Source: Halobacteriovoraceae bacterium (GTDB lineage: Bacteria; Bdellovibrionota; Bacteriovoracia; Bacteriovoracales; Bacteriovoracaceae). Taken from it: a stretch of DNA of 64,000 nucleotides. The stretch covers positions 310,001-374,000 of the forward strand of contig JACKAK010000002.1 of NCBI GenBank assembly GCA_020635115.1. The letters are read 5' to 3'. This document shows positions 45,067-54,400 of the stretch, piece after piece. The position numbers and the translations under genes are program-made. The first letter of the stretch is position 1. Every line of letters starts with the position of its first letter. A model generated the notes under the pieces. That model was not told where the DNA came from. It saw only the letters and a program-made list of their open reading frames with translations, and made no database searches.

Positions 45067-45142
45067 GCTGGCTTAGCTCAGTTGGTAGAGCATCGGTTTT
45101 GTAAACCGACGGTCGTAGGTTCGAATCCTATAGCCAGCTCCA
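45067..45142 (+). tRNA. tRNA-Thr (TGT)
   Basis: A 76-nt cloverleaf: acceptor GCTGGCT/AGCCAGC, encoded CCA, T-loop GGTTCGAATCC and anticodon loop TTTGTAA giving TGT. First of three tRNAs in the order Thr-Tyr-Gly that usually precedes tuf. Confidence 0.96.
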
Positions 45143-45182
45143 GTTTCTGATGATGTAATCGTTACGAAAGTGATGAGAAGAT

Positions 45183-45268
45183 GGCGAGATTGCCGAGCGG
45201 CCAAAGGCAACAGACTGTAAATCTGTCGGTGTATACCTTCGATGGTTCGAATCCATCTCTCGCCACCA
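45183..45268 (+). tRNA. tRNA-Tyr (GTA)
   Basis: An 86-nt class II tRNA with a long variable arm: acceptor GGCGAGA/TCTCGCC, encoded ACCA end, anticodon loop CTGTAAA giving GTA. Second of the tRNA cluster. Confidence 0.96.
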
Positions 45269-45280
45269 TTCAAGACTTTT

Positions 45281-45356
45281 GCGGGTGTAACTCAGTTGGT
45301 AGAGTGCCAGCCTTCCAAGCTGGATGTCGCGCGTTCGAACCGCGTCGCCCGCTCCA
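45281..45356 (+). tRNA. tRNA-Gly (TCC)
   Basis: A 76-nt cloverleaf: acceptor GCGGGTG/CGCCCGC (with one G-T pair region), encoded CCA, anticodon loop CTTCCAA giving TCC. Third of the cluster; followed by glycosyltransferase genes where tRNA-Thr(GGT)-tuf would be expected. Confidence 0.95.
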
Positions 45357-45451
45357 TTTTTTTTATTCATTCAACTTCCCTAAGAACCTGTTTTTCAATC
45401 TATACTCTTTGTCGTAAAATCCCTCTTGGTGTGTTTTCTAAGGATATAAAG

Positions 45452-46339
45452 TTGAAAAAAGTGTCAGGTTTTACTTTTATAAAAAATGGTCTATCTCTTG
45501 GATACCCAATACTTGAGAGCATTCAAAGTATTACCCCCTTATGTGATGAAATTATTATCAATATTGGCTTTGATGATCCCGACTTATGTAAGGATGATGG
45601 AACACAAGAGTATCTGAAAGATAACCTTAAAGGTGAAAAATATAAATTCTTAAAGTCATGGTGGGACCCTTCTAAAAGTTCCAGAGGTTTAATTTTATCA
45701 GAACAAACAAATATTGCTCTTGAAAAGTGTAGTGGAGAAGTCTGTCAATATATCCAGGGTGATGAAGTTATACATGAAGAAGATCTTCCAAAAATTGAAA
45801 ATGGTATAAGGGATCTTTTTGATAGAAAAGAATTACAAGCACTCGTTTTTAATTACCTTCACTTTTTCGGAAATGTTGATATCTATAAATATACTCGTTC
45901 AATCTATAGACGAGAAGTTAGAACGATCAAAAATGGAATCGGTCTAAAGAGCTTTCTCGATGCCCAAGGCTTTCGTTTTGAAGATGAAACAAAGCCATTG
46001 GCCAAACTAATTGATGCCCGAATTTTTCATTATGGCTGGGCCAGAAAAGAAAGTGTCATGGCAAAAAAAATTGAAAAAATGGATAAACTATATCATGGCG
46101 AGAATTTCGAACAAAAAAGTACCTTCGAATATAAAAAAGTATTTGGACTTAAAAAGTTTTGTGAAACACATCCTCTAATAATGTCTAATTGGATTGAAGA
46201 TCATCGGAACGAGTTGAATTTAGATACATTGCAATCTGATTTTAAATTAAAACACATTAATCTCTTTTTTTCAGATCTTTTCGAAAACTTAACTGGTTAC
46301 AGATTTGGAGAATTTAAAAATTATAGGTTGATAAAATGA
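45452..46339 (+). CDS. glycosyltransferase-like protein (GT-A/family 2-like)
   Basis: A 295-residue protein starting SGFTFIKNGLSLGYPILESI, then CDEIIINIGFDDPDLCKDDG, which looks like the nucleotide-sugar-binding start of a GT-A fold. A QGDEVIHEED acidic motif (DxD-like) lies near residue 105. I chose the TTG at 45452 because AAGGA precedes it; a much longer frame extends back through the tRNAs but cannot be coding there. It overlaps the next glycosyltransferase by 4 bp. Probably a surface polysaccharide or LPS enzyme. Confidence 0.72.
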   Translation: MKKVSGFTFIKNGLSLGYPILESIQSITPLCDEIIINIGFDDPDLCKDDGTQEYLKDNLKGEKYKFLKSWWDPSKSSRGLILSEQTNIALEKCSGEVCQYIQGDEVIHEEDLPKIENGIRDLFDRKELQALVFNYLHFFGNVDIYKYTRSIYRREVRTIKNGIGLKSFLDAQGFRFEDETKPLAKLIDARIFHYGWARKESVMAKKIEKMDKLYHGENFEQKSTFEYKKVFGLKKFCETHPLIMSNWIEDHRNELNLDTLQSDFKLKHINLFFSDLFENLTGYRFGEFKNYRLIK

Positions 46340-47418
46340 CCAAAAAAAATGTGGCCTTCTTTAACCAATATTCCTTATGGGGAGGTGGTGAGAAGTGGCA
46401 TTTTGAAATGGCATTGTATTTGAAAAATAAAGGACATCAAGTATTTATATTCACTCCAATTACTGGTGAATTGGGCAAAAGATCATCACAAAAAGGACTT
46501 ACAGTTATTGATGTTAACATAGCAAAACTTACATATTTAAATATTTTCTTTCTTTTTAAACTATATATGCAAATCAAAAAACTCAATTTGAATTCGATTG
46601 TTTTTAACTCTTTTTTAGATGTGAGAGTTGCAGCTTTTGTAAGTAAATTGGCCTGTGTAAAAAATGTAATCTTAAGATGTGGAATGCCGATTGCTCCCAA
46701 ACAAAACTGGGCCTATAAACTAGCATTCAAAAAAGGACTCACAAGACTTGTCCCCATTACCTACGCCATCCGGGAGGAATTTCAAAAAAATGCTCCCCAA
46801 CTGATTAAAGAAATTCCTTCTGACAAAATCATTTATAATGCAATAGATTTAAATAAGTTTTCACCAATTGAAAATCACAATGAAATATTTACGATTGGAA
46901 ACGCTGTGAGATTAACAGATCAAAAGGGCCTAGATTTGCTTTTAAAATCATTGAAGATTTTAAAAGATAAAGGAATAAAATTTAAGGCCAAAATAGCGGG
47001 AACAGGAGAGTTAGAAAAAGATCTTAAGCAATTATCAAATGATTTAGGCCTTACTGAACAAGTTTCTTTTTTAGGCTTTATAGAGGATATACCAAGCTTT
47101 ATGAGAAGTATTGATCTTTTGGCCTTTAGCTCAAGATACGAGGGAGCAGCTCGTACAATTTTGGAAGCAATGGCATGTAATGTGCCAGTAGTAGCTTTTA
47201 ATACATCTTCAATGTCCGAAATGATTGAATCAAACAAGACCGGACTACTCGTGAAAGCTTTTGATCAAATTGAATATGCACATCGTCTACAGCAAATGAT
47301 TAATGATAAGTTTCTCAGAGATCAAATTGTAAAAAATGCAAGACAATATGTATTGCAAAATTTTGATCAGTCTATAGTTTATAAAAAGTGGGTAGGGATT
47401 ATTTTTGAAAATGATTAA
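46336..47418 (+). CDS. glycosyltransferase family 4 protein
   Basis: A 360-residue GT-B enzyme. The N-terminal glycine loop is SLWGGGEKWHFEMALYLKNK; the C-terminal donor site shows GNAVRLTDQKGLDLLLKSLK, AGTGELEKDLKQL, FLGFIEDIPSFMRSIDLLAF and SSRYEGAARTILEAMACNVP (the E-x7-E motif). It probably adds a hexose to LPS core or another envelope glycan, acting at the cytoplasmic side of the inner membrane. It is coupled to the upstream GT gene (4-bp overlap) and overlaps the convergent GT2 gene by 4 bp. Confidence 0.9.
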   Translation: MTKKNVAFFNQYSLWGGGEKWHFEMALYLKNKGHQVFIFTPITGELGKRSSQKGLTVIDVNIAKLTYLNIFFLFKLYMQIKKLNLNSIVFNSFLDVRVAAFVSKLACVKNVILRCGMPIAPKQNWAYKLAFKKGLTRLVPITYAIREEFQKNAPQLIKEIPSDKIIYNAIDLNKFSPIENHNEIFTIGNAVRLTDQKGLDLLLKSLKILKDKGIKFKAKIAGTGELEKDLKQLSNDLGLTEQVSFLGFIEDIPSFMRSIDLLAFSSRYEGAARTILEAMACNVPVVAFNTSSMSEMIESNKTGLLVKAFDQIEYAHRLQQMINDKFLRDQIVKNARQYVLQNFDQSIVYKKWVGIIFEND

Positions 47419-48236
47419 CCTAAGTATTTTTGTTCAAATTTATTTGTAGAACCTTGTTTAAAATGTTCTTGGTTGAAAAGGTATAATTTAACAAGTGATC
47501 GTGAAAAGGCCGACATTAGTGCCATATTGATTCCCATTTTTCCCATTCTCCACGATTTGAACCACATTTGAAAAAAAGTACCTACAAAGTTAATGAGCAC
47601 AAGTGCTGCATTTGATTGTTTGTTCCTTTTAAGTTTTTCCTGTGCTACGAAAATTGTAAATCTTGGTAATTTTTGTAGCCATTCATCCATTCCATATTCT
47701 TGATCATGAAGAATTCTAAGTGAAAAAGGAAAATCGGTCATATGAGGATCACCTTCTTCAAGAATTTTACCATCCACAATATGTCTATGATGAGCTCCTC
47801 CTGTATAAGTGATCATGTCCCTTCGAAAGAGTCTTTCTTGATAATTTGATCTTCCATGGCCAGAAGTTATTTCAATGCCTTCAAAAAATTCTGAACGTAC
47901 ACATCGATACATAATAATGTTGGGATCATTTTTCTTAACAGCAGTAAATATTTCTTGGGCGAGTTCTGGCGTACAACATTCATCAGCATCAATCATGAAA
48001 CACCACTCTTTTGAAGCATGCTTAATGGATACATTTCTCTGTTCAGTAAATCCTGGCCATGGATTTGTGATAAATTTAACATTTTGGTAGTTTTCACAAA
48101 TTTCTTTAGAATTATCGGTTGAACCACCATCAACGATAATAATTTCTTCAAAGCGTTTTAAAGAATTCAAACACCTTTTAATTCTATGGGCCTCGTTTTG
48201 AGCAATGATTAAAACTGAAACAGGGATAATTTCCAT
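47415..48236 (-). CDS. glycosyltransferase family 2 protein (WaaE/KdtX-like)
   Basis: A 273-residue GT-A enzyme. VSVLIIAQNEAHRIKRCLNS and IIIVDGGSTDNSKEIC form the UDP-sugar site and FMIDADECC holds the DxD metal motif; the FVTNPWPGFTEQRN-like segment (here FITNPWPGFTEQRN) is typical of the LPS core beta-1,4-glucosyltransferase WaaE group. It is on the opposite strand to the other two GT genes and lies just downstream of the inverted tRNA-Thr(GGT), with 16 bp between them. Confidence 0.88.
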   Translation of the reverse strand: MEIIPVSVLIIAQNEAHRIKRCLNSLKRFEEIIIVDGGSTDNSKEICENYQNVKFITNPWPGFTEQRNVSIKHASKEWCFMIDADECCTPELAQEIFTAVKKNDPNIIMYRCVRSEFFEGIEITSGHGRSNYQERLFRRDMITYTGGAHHRHIVDGKILEEGDPHMTDFPFSLRILHDQEYGMDEWLQKLPRFTIFVAQEKLKRNKQSNAALVLINFVGTFFQMWFKSWRMGKMGINMALMSAFSRSLVKLYLFNQEHFKQGSTNKFEQKYLG

Positions 48237-48252
48237 ATTTACCTGATGAGAA

Positions 48253-48327
<75 letters not shown>

Positions 48328-48343
48328 ATAAAGTTAAGTTTTA

Positions 48344-48372
48344 TTAATAATGGTATGTGATTGAAAAGACAA
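48344..48372 (-). promoter_or_regulatory. sigma-70-type promoter of tRNA-Thr (GGT)
   Basis: On the minus strand TTGTCT (48367-48372), a 17-bp spacer and TATTAA (48344-48349) lie 16 bp before the tRNA 5' end. This shows that the inverted tRNA has its own promoter. Confidence 0.5.
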
Positions 48373-48556
48373 ATATTTTCATTCGAGTTAAATATTGTTC
48401 AAAAGTGGCCATATTGAGTTATAAATTTTTATAAAAGGTATTTTCTTTAAATGAAAATAGGAGAGGATGATGCGCTGTTTCAGGTGGAGCGATGTGCTAT
48501 TTTGCTCAATTTTTTACCTTTTTCTCTTGTCAGCAAACTTTTTATCTAAGATACTG

Positions 48557-48585
48557 TTGACGCTTTTTAAATAACATTTTATATG
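48557..48585 (+). promoter_or_regulatory. sigma-70-type promoter of tuf
   Basis: TTGACG (48557-48562), a 17-bp spacer and TATATG (48580-48585) precede tuf by 39 bp; the AAGGAG ribosome-binding site is at 48611-48616. Confidence 0.75.
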
Positions 48586-48624
48586 GACTCATATAGTTAG
48601 CCGTTCATTGAAGGAGACAGAGAG

Positions 48625-49815
48625 ATGTCAAAAGAAAAATTTGATCGTAGTAAACCACACGTAAACATCGGTACAATTGGTCACGTTGACCATGGTAAAA
48701 CAACTTTAACTGCAGCAATATCAAAAACACTTGCAGAGGCCTCAGGTAAGGTAGCTAAAAGATTTGATGAAATTGACTCTGCTCCTGAAGAAAAAGCTAG
48801 AGGTATTACGATTAATACTTCTCATATCGAGTATGAAACAGCAAATAGACATTATGCTCACGTAGATTGTCCAGGTCACGCTGACTATGTAAAAAATATG
48901 ATTACTGGTGCTGCTCAAATGGATGGCGCTATTTTAGTTTGTTCTGCTGCTGACGGCCCAATGCCTCAAACAAGAGAGCACATTCTTCTTGCAAGACAAG
49001 TTGGTGTTCCAGCTATCGTTGTCTTTCTAAATAAAGTTGACCAAGTAGATGATGAAGAACTACTAGAACTTGTTGAAATGGAAATTAGAGAACTTCTTTC
49101 TTCTTATGATTTCCCAGGGGATGATATTCCTATCGTTGCAGGTTCAGCTCTAGCAGCACTAGAAGGAAGAGATGATGAGATTGGTAAAAACAAAGTTCTT
49201 GAACTTATGGCCGCAGTTGATGAATACATTCCAACTCCAAAAAGAGATGTTGAAAAAGACTTCCTTATGCCAGTTGAAGATGTATTTTCAATTTCTGGAC
49301 GTGGTACAGTTGTAACAGGAAGAATTGAAAGAGGGATTGTTAAAGTTGGTGAAGAAGTTGAAATTATCGGTATCAGAGATCTTCAAAAGACAACTGTTAC
49401 AGGTGTTGAAATGTTCAGAAAACTTCTTGATCAAGGTGAGGCCGGAGATAACGTTGGTCTTCTTCTTAGAGGTCTTAAGAGAGAAGATGTTGAAAGAGGT
49501 CAGTGTCTTATTAAACCAGGTACTGTAACTCCTCACGCTGAATTTTCTTGTGAAGTTTATATTCTTACAAAAGATGAAGGTGGACGTCATACTCCAATCT
49601 TCAAAGGATATAAGCCACAATTCTATTTCAGAACAACAGATGTTACTGGTGAAGTAACTCTCCCAGATGGAACAGAGATGATTATGCCAGGTGATAACAC
49701 AAGCTTCAAAGTGAAGCTTATCACTAAGATAGCAATGGAAAAAGGTCTTCGTTTCGCTATCCGTGAAGGTGGTAGAACAATCGGTGCTGGAACAGTATCT
49801 GATATTCTTGACTAA
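48625..49815 (+). CDS. tuf: translation elongation factor Tu
   Basis: A 396-residue GTPase delivering aminoacyl-tRNA to the ribosome. It begins KEKFDRSKPHVNIGTIGHVD, with G1 GHVDHGKTT, switch region ARGITINTSHIEYET, G3 DCPGHADY, and G4 NKVD; domains 2 and 3 are complete with the C-terminal GGRTIGAGTVSDIL. Codon use is clearly more biased than in the neighbours, as expected for a highly expressed gene. It has its own promoter and a strong terminator. Confidence 0.99.
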   Translation: MSKEKFDRSKPHVNIGTIGHVDHGKTTLTAAISKTLAEASGKVAKRFDEIDSAPEEKARGITINTSHIEYETANRHYAHVDCPGHADYVKNMITGAAQMDGAILVCSAADGPMPQTREHILLARQVGVPAIVVFLNKVDQVDDEELLELVEMEIRELLSSYDFPGDDIPIVAGSALAALEGRDDEIGKNKVLELMAAVDEYIPTPKRDVEKDFLMPVEDVFSISGRGTVVTGRIERGIVKVGEEVEIIGIRDLQKTTVTGVEMFRKLLDQGEAGDNVGLLLRGLKREDVERGQCLIKPGTVTPHAEFSCEVYILTKDEGGRHTPIFKGYKPQFYFRTTDVTGEVTLPDGTEMIMPGDNTSFKVKLITKIAMEKGLRFAIREGGRTIGAGTVSDILD

Positions 49816-49846
49816 TTTATTGTTTTTTCTAGACATTAAAATATTT

Positions 49847-49874
49847 GGGGTAGCAAAAGCTACCCCTTTTTTTT
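49847..49874 (+). terminator. intrinsic terminator of tuf
   Basis: GGGGTAGC-AAAA-GCTACCCC (8-bp stem, 49847-49866) followed by eight Ts, 31 bp after the tuf stop. Confidence 0.95.
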
Positions 49875-49901
49875 AGTTTCATTCTGAAATAACATACCTA
49901 T

Positions 49902-50534
49902 ATGTGGTTCTATGTCCTCATTTTATTTATATCTTTTGCGGCCCATGCAAACACATTAGTTAAGAAGAATTTTTTAGATCAATTTTCTTCATCCTTGGGT
50001 TTGGTAAATATTAGTTTTGCTGAAAATCAGTCAACACTCACAAATGAAGATGCGACAACAACAACCGCAGCACAAGGTAATAATAGCAATATTGCTTTGA
50101 ATGTTAATTATAACATTCCACTTAATCTTAATGGATCAGTTTTTTCACAAGCTACCGTTCCCGTTGTTACAAATGATGGTTCAGGACTTTTTACAGTTGG
50201 TGCTGGCTATAATTATTTTATTTCTTCCGTTTCAGGTAGAAGCAAAGTTATTGATCCAAATGTAAAACTTTCATTAACTCCAGATATTCGATACTATATT
50301 GGCGGCCAACTTAACCTAGGCTACTTAATTTATGTTTCTGAAACGGCCAGAAAGAGTGATGTGTTGATTGAATTAGGAATACAAGCTGGTATCATTTATA
50401 ATTTTAAAAAGTCTCTGGCCATTAAGGCAGAAGCTATGATGGGACGAGGAATTGGAGTTTCAACGGCCACAACAAATACAAAATTCTTTGCAGGCATTTC
50501 TATTGACCTCGATAGGTATATGCTAATTTTTTAA
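49902..50534 (+). CDS. outer-membrane beta-barrel-like exported protein
   Basis: A 210-residue exported protein: signal peptide 1-16 (SFAAHA-NTL), then a Thr/Asn/Gly-rich sequence with amphipathic alternating strands, about every 8-12 residues (FTVGAGYNYFISSV, GGQLNLGYLIYVSE, VLIELGIQAGIIYNF, FFAGISIDLDRYMLIF). It ends with an aromatic (Phe), as many outer-membrane barrels do. No family is named. It is separated from tuf by the terminator and precedes tRNA-Trp. Confidence 0.65.
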   Translation: MWFYVLILFISFAAHANTLVKKNFLDQFSSSLGLVNISFAENQSTLTNEDATTTTAAQGNNSNIALNVNYNIPLNLNGSVFSQATVPVVTNDGSGLFTVGAGYNYFISSVSGRSKVIDPNVKLSLTPDIRYYIGGQLNLGYLIYVSETARKSDVLIELGIQAGIIYNFKKSLAIKAEAMMGRGIGVSTATTNTKFFAGISIDLDRYMLIF

Positions 50535-50539
50535 TCAAA

Positions 50540-50566
50540 TTGACTTCTCACTGAATCAAGTATAAC
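50540..50566 (+). promoter_or_regulatory. possible promoter of tRNA-Trp
   Basis: TTGACT (50540-50545) and TATAAC (50561-50566) lie upstream of the tRNA; the 15-bp spacer is shorter than optimal, so this is tentative. Confidence 0.4.
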
Positions 50567-50584
50567 TTAAGCGTCTTAGAACTA

Positions 50585-50660
50585 GGGCGTATGGCTCCAA
50601 TGGTAGAGCGGCTGATTCCAAATCAGTAGGTTGGGGGTTCGAGTCCCTCTGCGCCCGCCA
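50585..50660 (+). tRNA. tRNA-Trp (CCA)
   Basis: A 76-nt cloverleaf: acceptor GGGCGTA/TGCGCCC, encoded CCA, T-loop GGTTCGAGTCC, anticodon loop TTCCAAA giving CCA. In many genomes this tRNA lies between tuf and secE; secE is absent here. Confidence 0.95.
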
Positions 50661-51273
50661 CTTTTCTACGAACCAAAACTTTTTCACATTTACGTAGTTT
50701 TATCAGATAACGAATGCTGAATAAATCAATTTCAACTGATTTAAATTCAAGTTTTTCTCCATTCTTATTATATGGAACAAGAACCATTTCCTTAATGCCG
50801 TAGTTCATAATGAAAAGATCAATTATATGAGCTTTTCTTGTAAAAATCTTTCTAAAAGTGAGTATATCATTCTGTGGAAAAGGTAATTCAAAAAGATTTC
50901 CATAGGAATCACTTGTAAGCAATCTTCTATTTTCCGTATCAATTAGATAGCTACTAATGTAGCTCTCGAATTGATACCAAGAATTATTTTCTTCAGTATA
51001 AAGTCGAAGACCATACTTATTGTTTATAGACATCAAATAGTTTGAAAAACGAAATATCTGTGTCGTTCCATTTGAATTTTTAGTTTTTCTCCACTTATTA
51101 TTATTTTGATCATAATAATATACCTTACTTTTGTGAATTCTAAATGTCTTTATACCACTTAACTCTACAGAAGATGGGACTGATATACTATTCTGTTTCT
51201 GCGAAAAATCAGAGTTAGCAAATAGCTCAGAGGATGAGAAAACGAAAAAAACATATAGTATGAATACTTTCAT
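50623..51273 (-). CDS. exported hypothetical protein whose 3' end runs into tRNA-Trp
   Basis: A 216-residue protein: signal peptide 1-19 (ELFA-NSD) and a Tyr/Asn/Ser-rich, beta-strand-like body with repeated aromatic pairs (VYYYDQNNNKWRKT; LRLYTEENNSWYQFE), suggesting a small propeller or barrel; no family recognised. The last 12 or so residues (VAGAEGLEPPTY) come from the antisense of tRNA-Trp, where the first stop occurs. So the natural end may have been lost and read-through into the tRNA now supplies the tail. Convergent with the tRNA. Confidence 0.6.
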   Translation of the reverse strand: MKVFILYVFFVFSSSELFANSDFSQKQNSISVPSSVELSGIKTFRIHKSKVYYYDQNNNKWRKTKNSNGTTQIFRFSNYLMSINNKYGLRLYTEENNSWYQFESYISSYLIDTENRRLLTSDSYGNLFELPFPQNDILTFRKIFTRKAHIIDLFIMNYGIKEMVLVPYNKNGEKLEFKSVEIDLFSIRYLIKLRKCEKVLVRRKVAGAEGLEPPTY

Positions 51274-51468
51274 AAATGGACCTTAATTTTGATGTATTGG
51301 TTTTTATATCATACCAAATGGTAATTTTAAGAAATAAGAATGTGATGGAGAAACTTTTATATATTTGATTCTAGTAGAATTATTGAATAAAAACTAAAAA
51401 ATATTTTGTACCTGGGTAATATCAGTTTAATTTTATTTTATTATTTAAAAAATTTTATTTGTTATATA

Positions 51469-54400
51469 TCAATATTTAACTTTGTGAAAACAACGAGCTC
51501 CTCCTCCCGTATATGGTTCATCGTGACCATTTTGAAAGACTTTCTCAAAATTAGGTAAACCCCAATATAACGACCATCTTGATGATGGGATATCTAAACG
51601 GCGAATTGAACTAAAGGATCCTCCTACCATTAGATAGCGATGATCTTCAAAATCATCTGATAACCCATCAAATACTTTTTTGGTAATATGAATATAATCC
51701 TGATAATCAATGATATCCATTTTTGATTTAAAATCATTAAGTAAATACGTTCCTGCAGGACATACGCTCGCCACATCTTTAAAGGAAAGACCTGTTAGAG
51801 GTGAGATACATGGTGTGCTGATATTTGTGTATTCATACCTACTTCCCCAGCTAGGTATAAAGTCCCAGTCTAAATCTAAAGAATCTGGATCTATTTGTTC
51901 AATTGAATAATTTGGTCGTTTGTAAGTATTGCTTAGATCGAAATTTTCAAAATTCCAACTTGGAAAATCTGGATCATCGTAATTCATATAGTTTGTTGTC
52001 CATTCCCAAGCATTGCCAAGCAAGTCTTGAATTCCGTATTTTGAAGTACATTCTCGTCCACTCCTATCTGTAACTATAAGTGATGGGCCATTAGTATTAC
52101 AATCACCGGGTCTTTCAATATCAACAGATGCCAGCATAAAAATATTTCGATTAAGAAGGGTGTGATGAATATCATTTTGAACTATTGAAGGATAACTAAT
52201 TTGTCTCGAATCACAATAGTTTATAGCGGTATCAACATCATCAAATAAATAGGGTATACCAGGAGCGTTTGAGAATTCTCCAGAAGAATACTTATTTTCA
52301 AACTTGTCTATAATGATATCAGACTCAATATCAAAGCGACTATTTGCTGAACCAATGCCATCTAGTGGACAGGAATTTCCTAAAAATCTAAATAACTCAA
52401 CCGGTGTTTTTCCTAGTTCTTGCAAACATGTTCTAGTATTTACTGTTAATCTATGCATTAGTGCCATATTCTCAGTAGGCATTATAACCCTAATTTCTTG
52501 ATCTCCCTCTTTGCTCTTTAAGGGAAATAGTCCATCGTTGTTGTTTATATTAAACACTCCTTCGACTCTGTACATATAAACTTCTCCGGCCTCCAATAAA
52601 GGGTAGTCCGGGTCTGATTCAGAAATTTCATTATCAGTATATTGAATGAATGGAATAATATTTTCAATTTCTGTAGGATCTACAAGGTCTGAATTTATTG
52701 GATGATCGGGATAAACTCCGTTGAATTTTCGTCTATAAACGTTGTAGCCTACAATATTTGTCTTGTCTGGGGCCTTAGTTGTTATTGGTTTCCACTTAAT
52801 ATTTACAAATTGATTAGAATTTATAGACTGTCCTTCTGCAAGTACTTCTCTCCATCCATTAAAAATGGCATCTGGAGCTTTTGAGTTTCCTATTAATACC
52901 GCTCGCTTTGTTTCGTATTCTGTATCTTCAGGATAACGTTTATAAGTAATATAAACGCACATCCCACTTAGTTTATTTATTAACCTAGGCGTGAATTTAA
53001 CTTTAAATCCACATTTATCACCAAAGTTGAATTCAGAATTAGTTACACATGTGTTATCAAAGAATTCAAAATCATCAATTAATCCATCAATTCTTTCATA
53101 ATCGGACCATTTCGATGACACAATTTGAGTATTCGTACAATCTCCAACTCCCCAAGACTCAACTGTTGGAATTGTGAGAAGAGTACCAGTTTTTGCACCA
53201 TCTGCAGTAGCTTCAACTATAAATTCTTTTGTTACTTGTTCATTTAACTCAGGTTCACCAAAGTCAACAAACATCAATCCTCCCGTTCTATTTGGTAGGA
53301 TATCAATTTTTGCCCATGGTATACCTGAACCCCAAATATATGAAAATCTATCATCACAATCTGAATTTCCGAGGCAATCTACCCAACTATATTTTTTATA
53401 ACTTGATGTATTGAGATAATCTACTTCGACTCTCGCTATGTGAGGGCCATCTGTTGGTGGAGTAAAATTTACCTCTATTTCACAAAAGTCTCCATTAGGG
53501 CCAATGTCAATTTTTAAATACTGATCGTCTACAACTTCAAGAATGGTGCAACTTGCACTTGAGGTTCCTAACCTATTTCCAAATACGAATTCGTTATTTG
53601 GACTTCCATTTATTCTAAGATTAAGAACTTCTCCATATGAAGATGCCGTAACATGACCTTCATTTCGAATTTTCACTTTCTGAGTTTCTGCCTGAACACC
53701 TTTCGAAACAAGAGGAAATGCTGCTGCATAGTAGATTGGTGTCCCAGATGGTGTAATATGCACATCACCTTTTTCAATAGCAATACTTGGATTAAGGCCA
53801 CCTGCATGGCCATTTAGATCAATAATCAGTTCTGTTAAAGGTTCGGCCTGTTCTTCTCCACTACCATGATATCTCATAACAAGCTGTGCATTTTTAGCAA
53901 TAACAGTTTCGGGAACGACATAATGCATTTCTACTAGGATATCTGTTGTTATTAGGCCATTAATAGTCGGAGTTATGTTATCAATAACAAAAGAGTCTTT
54001 GTCTGGTCCAATAATTTCATAAGAAAAATCAGTTAGATTCCATAGGCCAACTCTATTAACAGTAAATGTCTCATTATAGTAATATGGCTCAAATCCTCTT
54101 GCTGAAGGTAAGCTAACTTCTTGAGCTTCAAATTCTACAGAACCATCGGGAAAAGACAAAATTGACGGATCTACTACTGCTCTATTAATAGAATATTCTA
54201 ATATCTGATAATTATCATCATTCGCATCTAATCCATTGTTTGTTATAAAATCTATTCTCTGTTCATCATAGACACCAAACGGAGTGTCTTTAGTATTTTT
54301 CATAAAATCAACTTGAAATGTACAGTTTTCGTATCTCTGAAGTACTTTTCCTGTACAGTTATCTTTAGCAGAATCTATTGAGAAATAAGAATTTGGTGTT

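Noticed and set aside
45073..45417. Several open frames on both strands over the tRNA-Thr/Tyr/Gly cluster
   Set aside because: They are translations of tRNA genes and their antisense (typical AGDAVRTRD- and GGERWIRT-like peptides); the cloverleaves fully explain the sequence. The long plus-strand frame from 45242 becomes coding only from the TTG at 45452.
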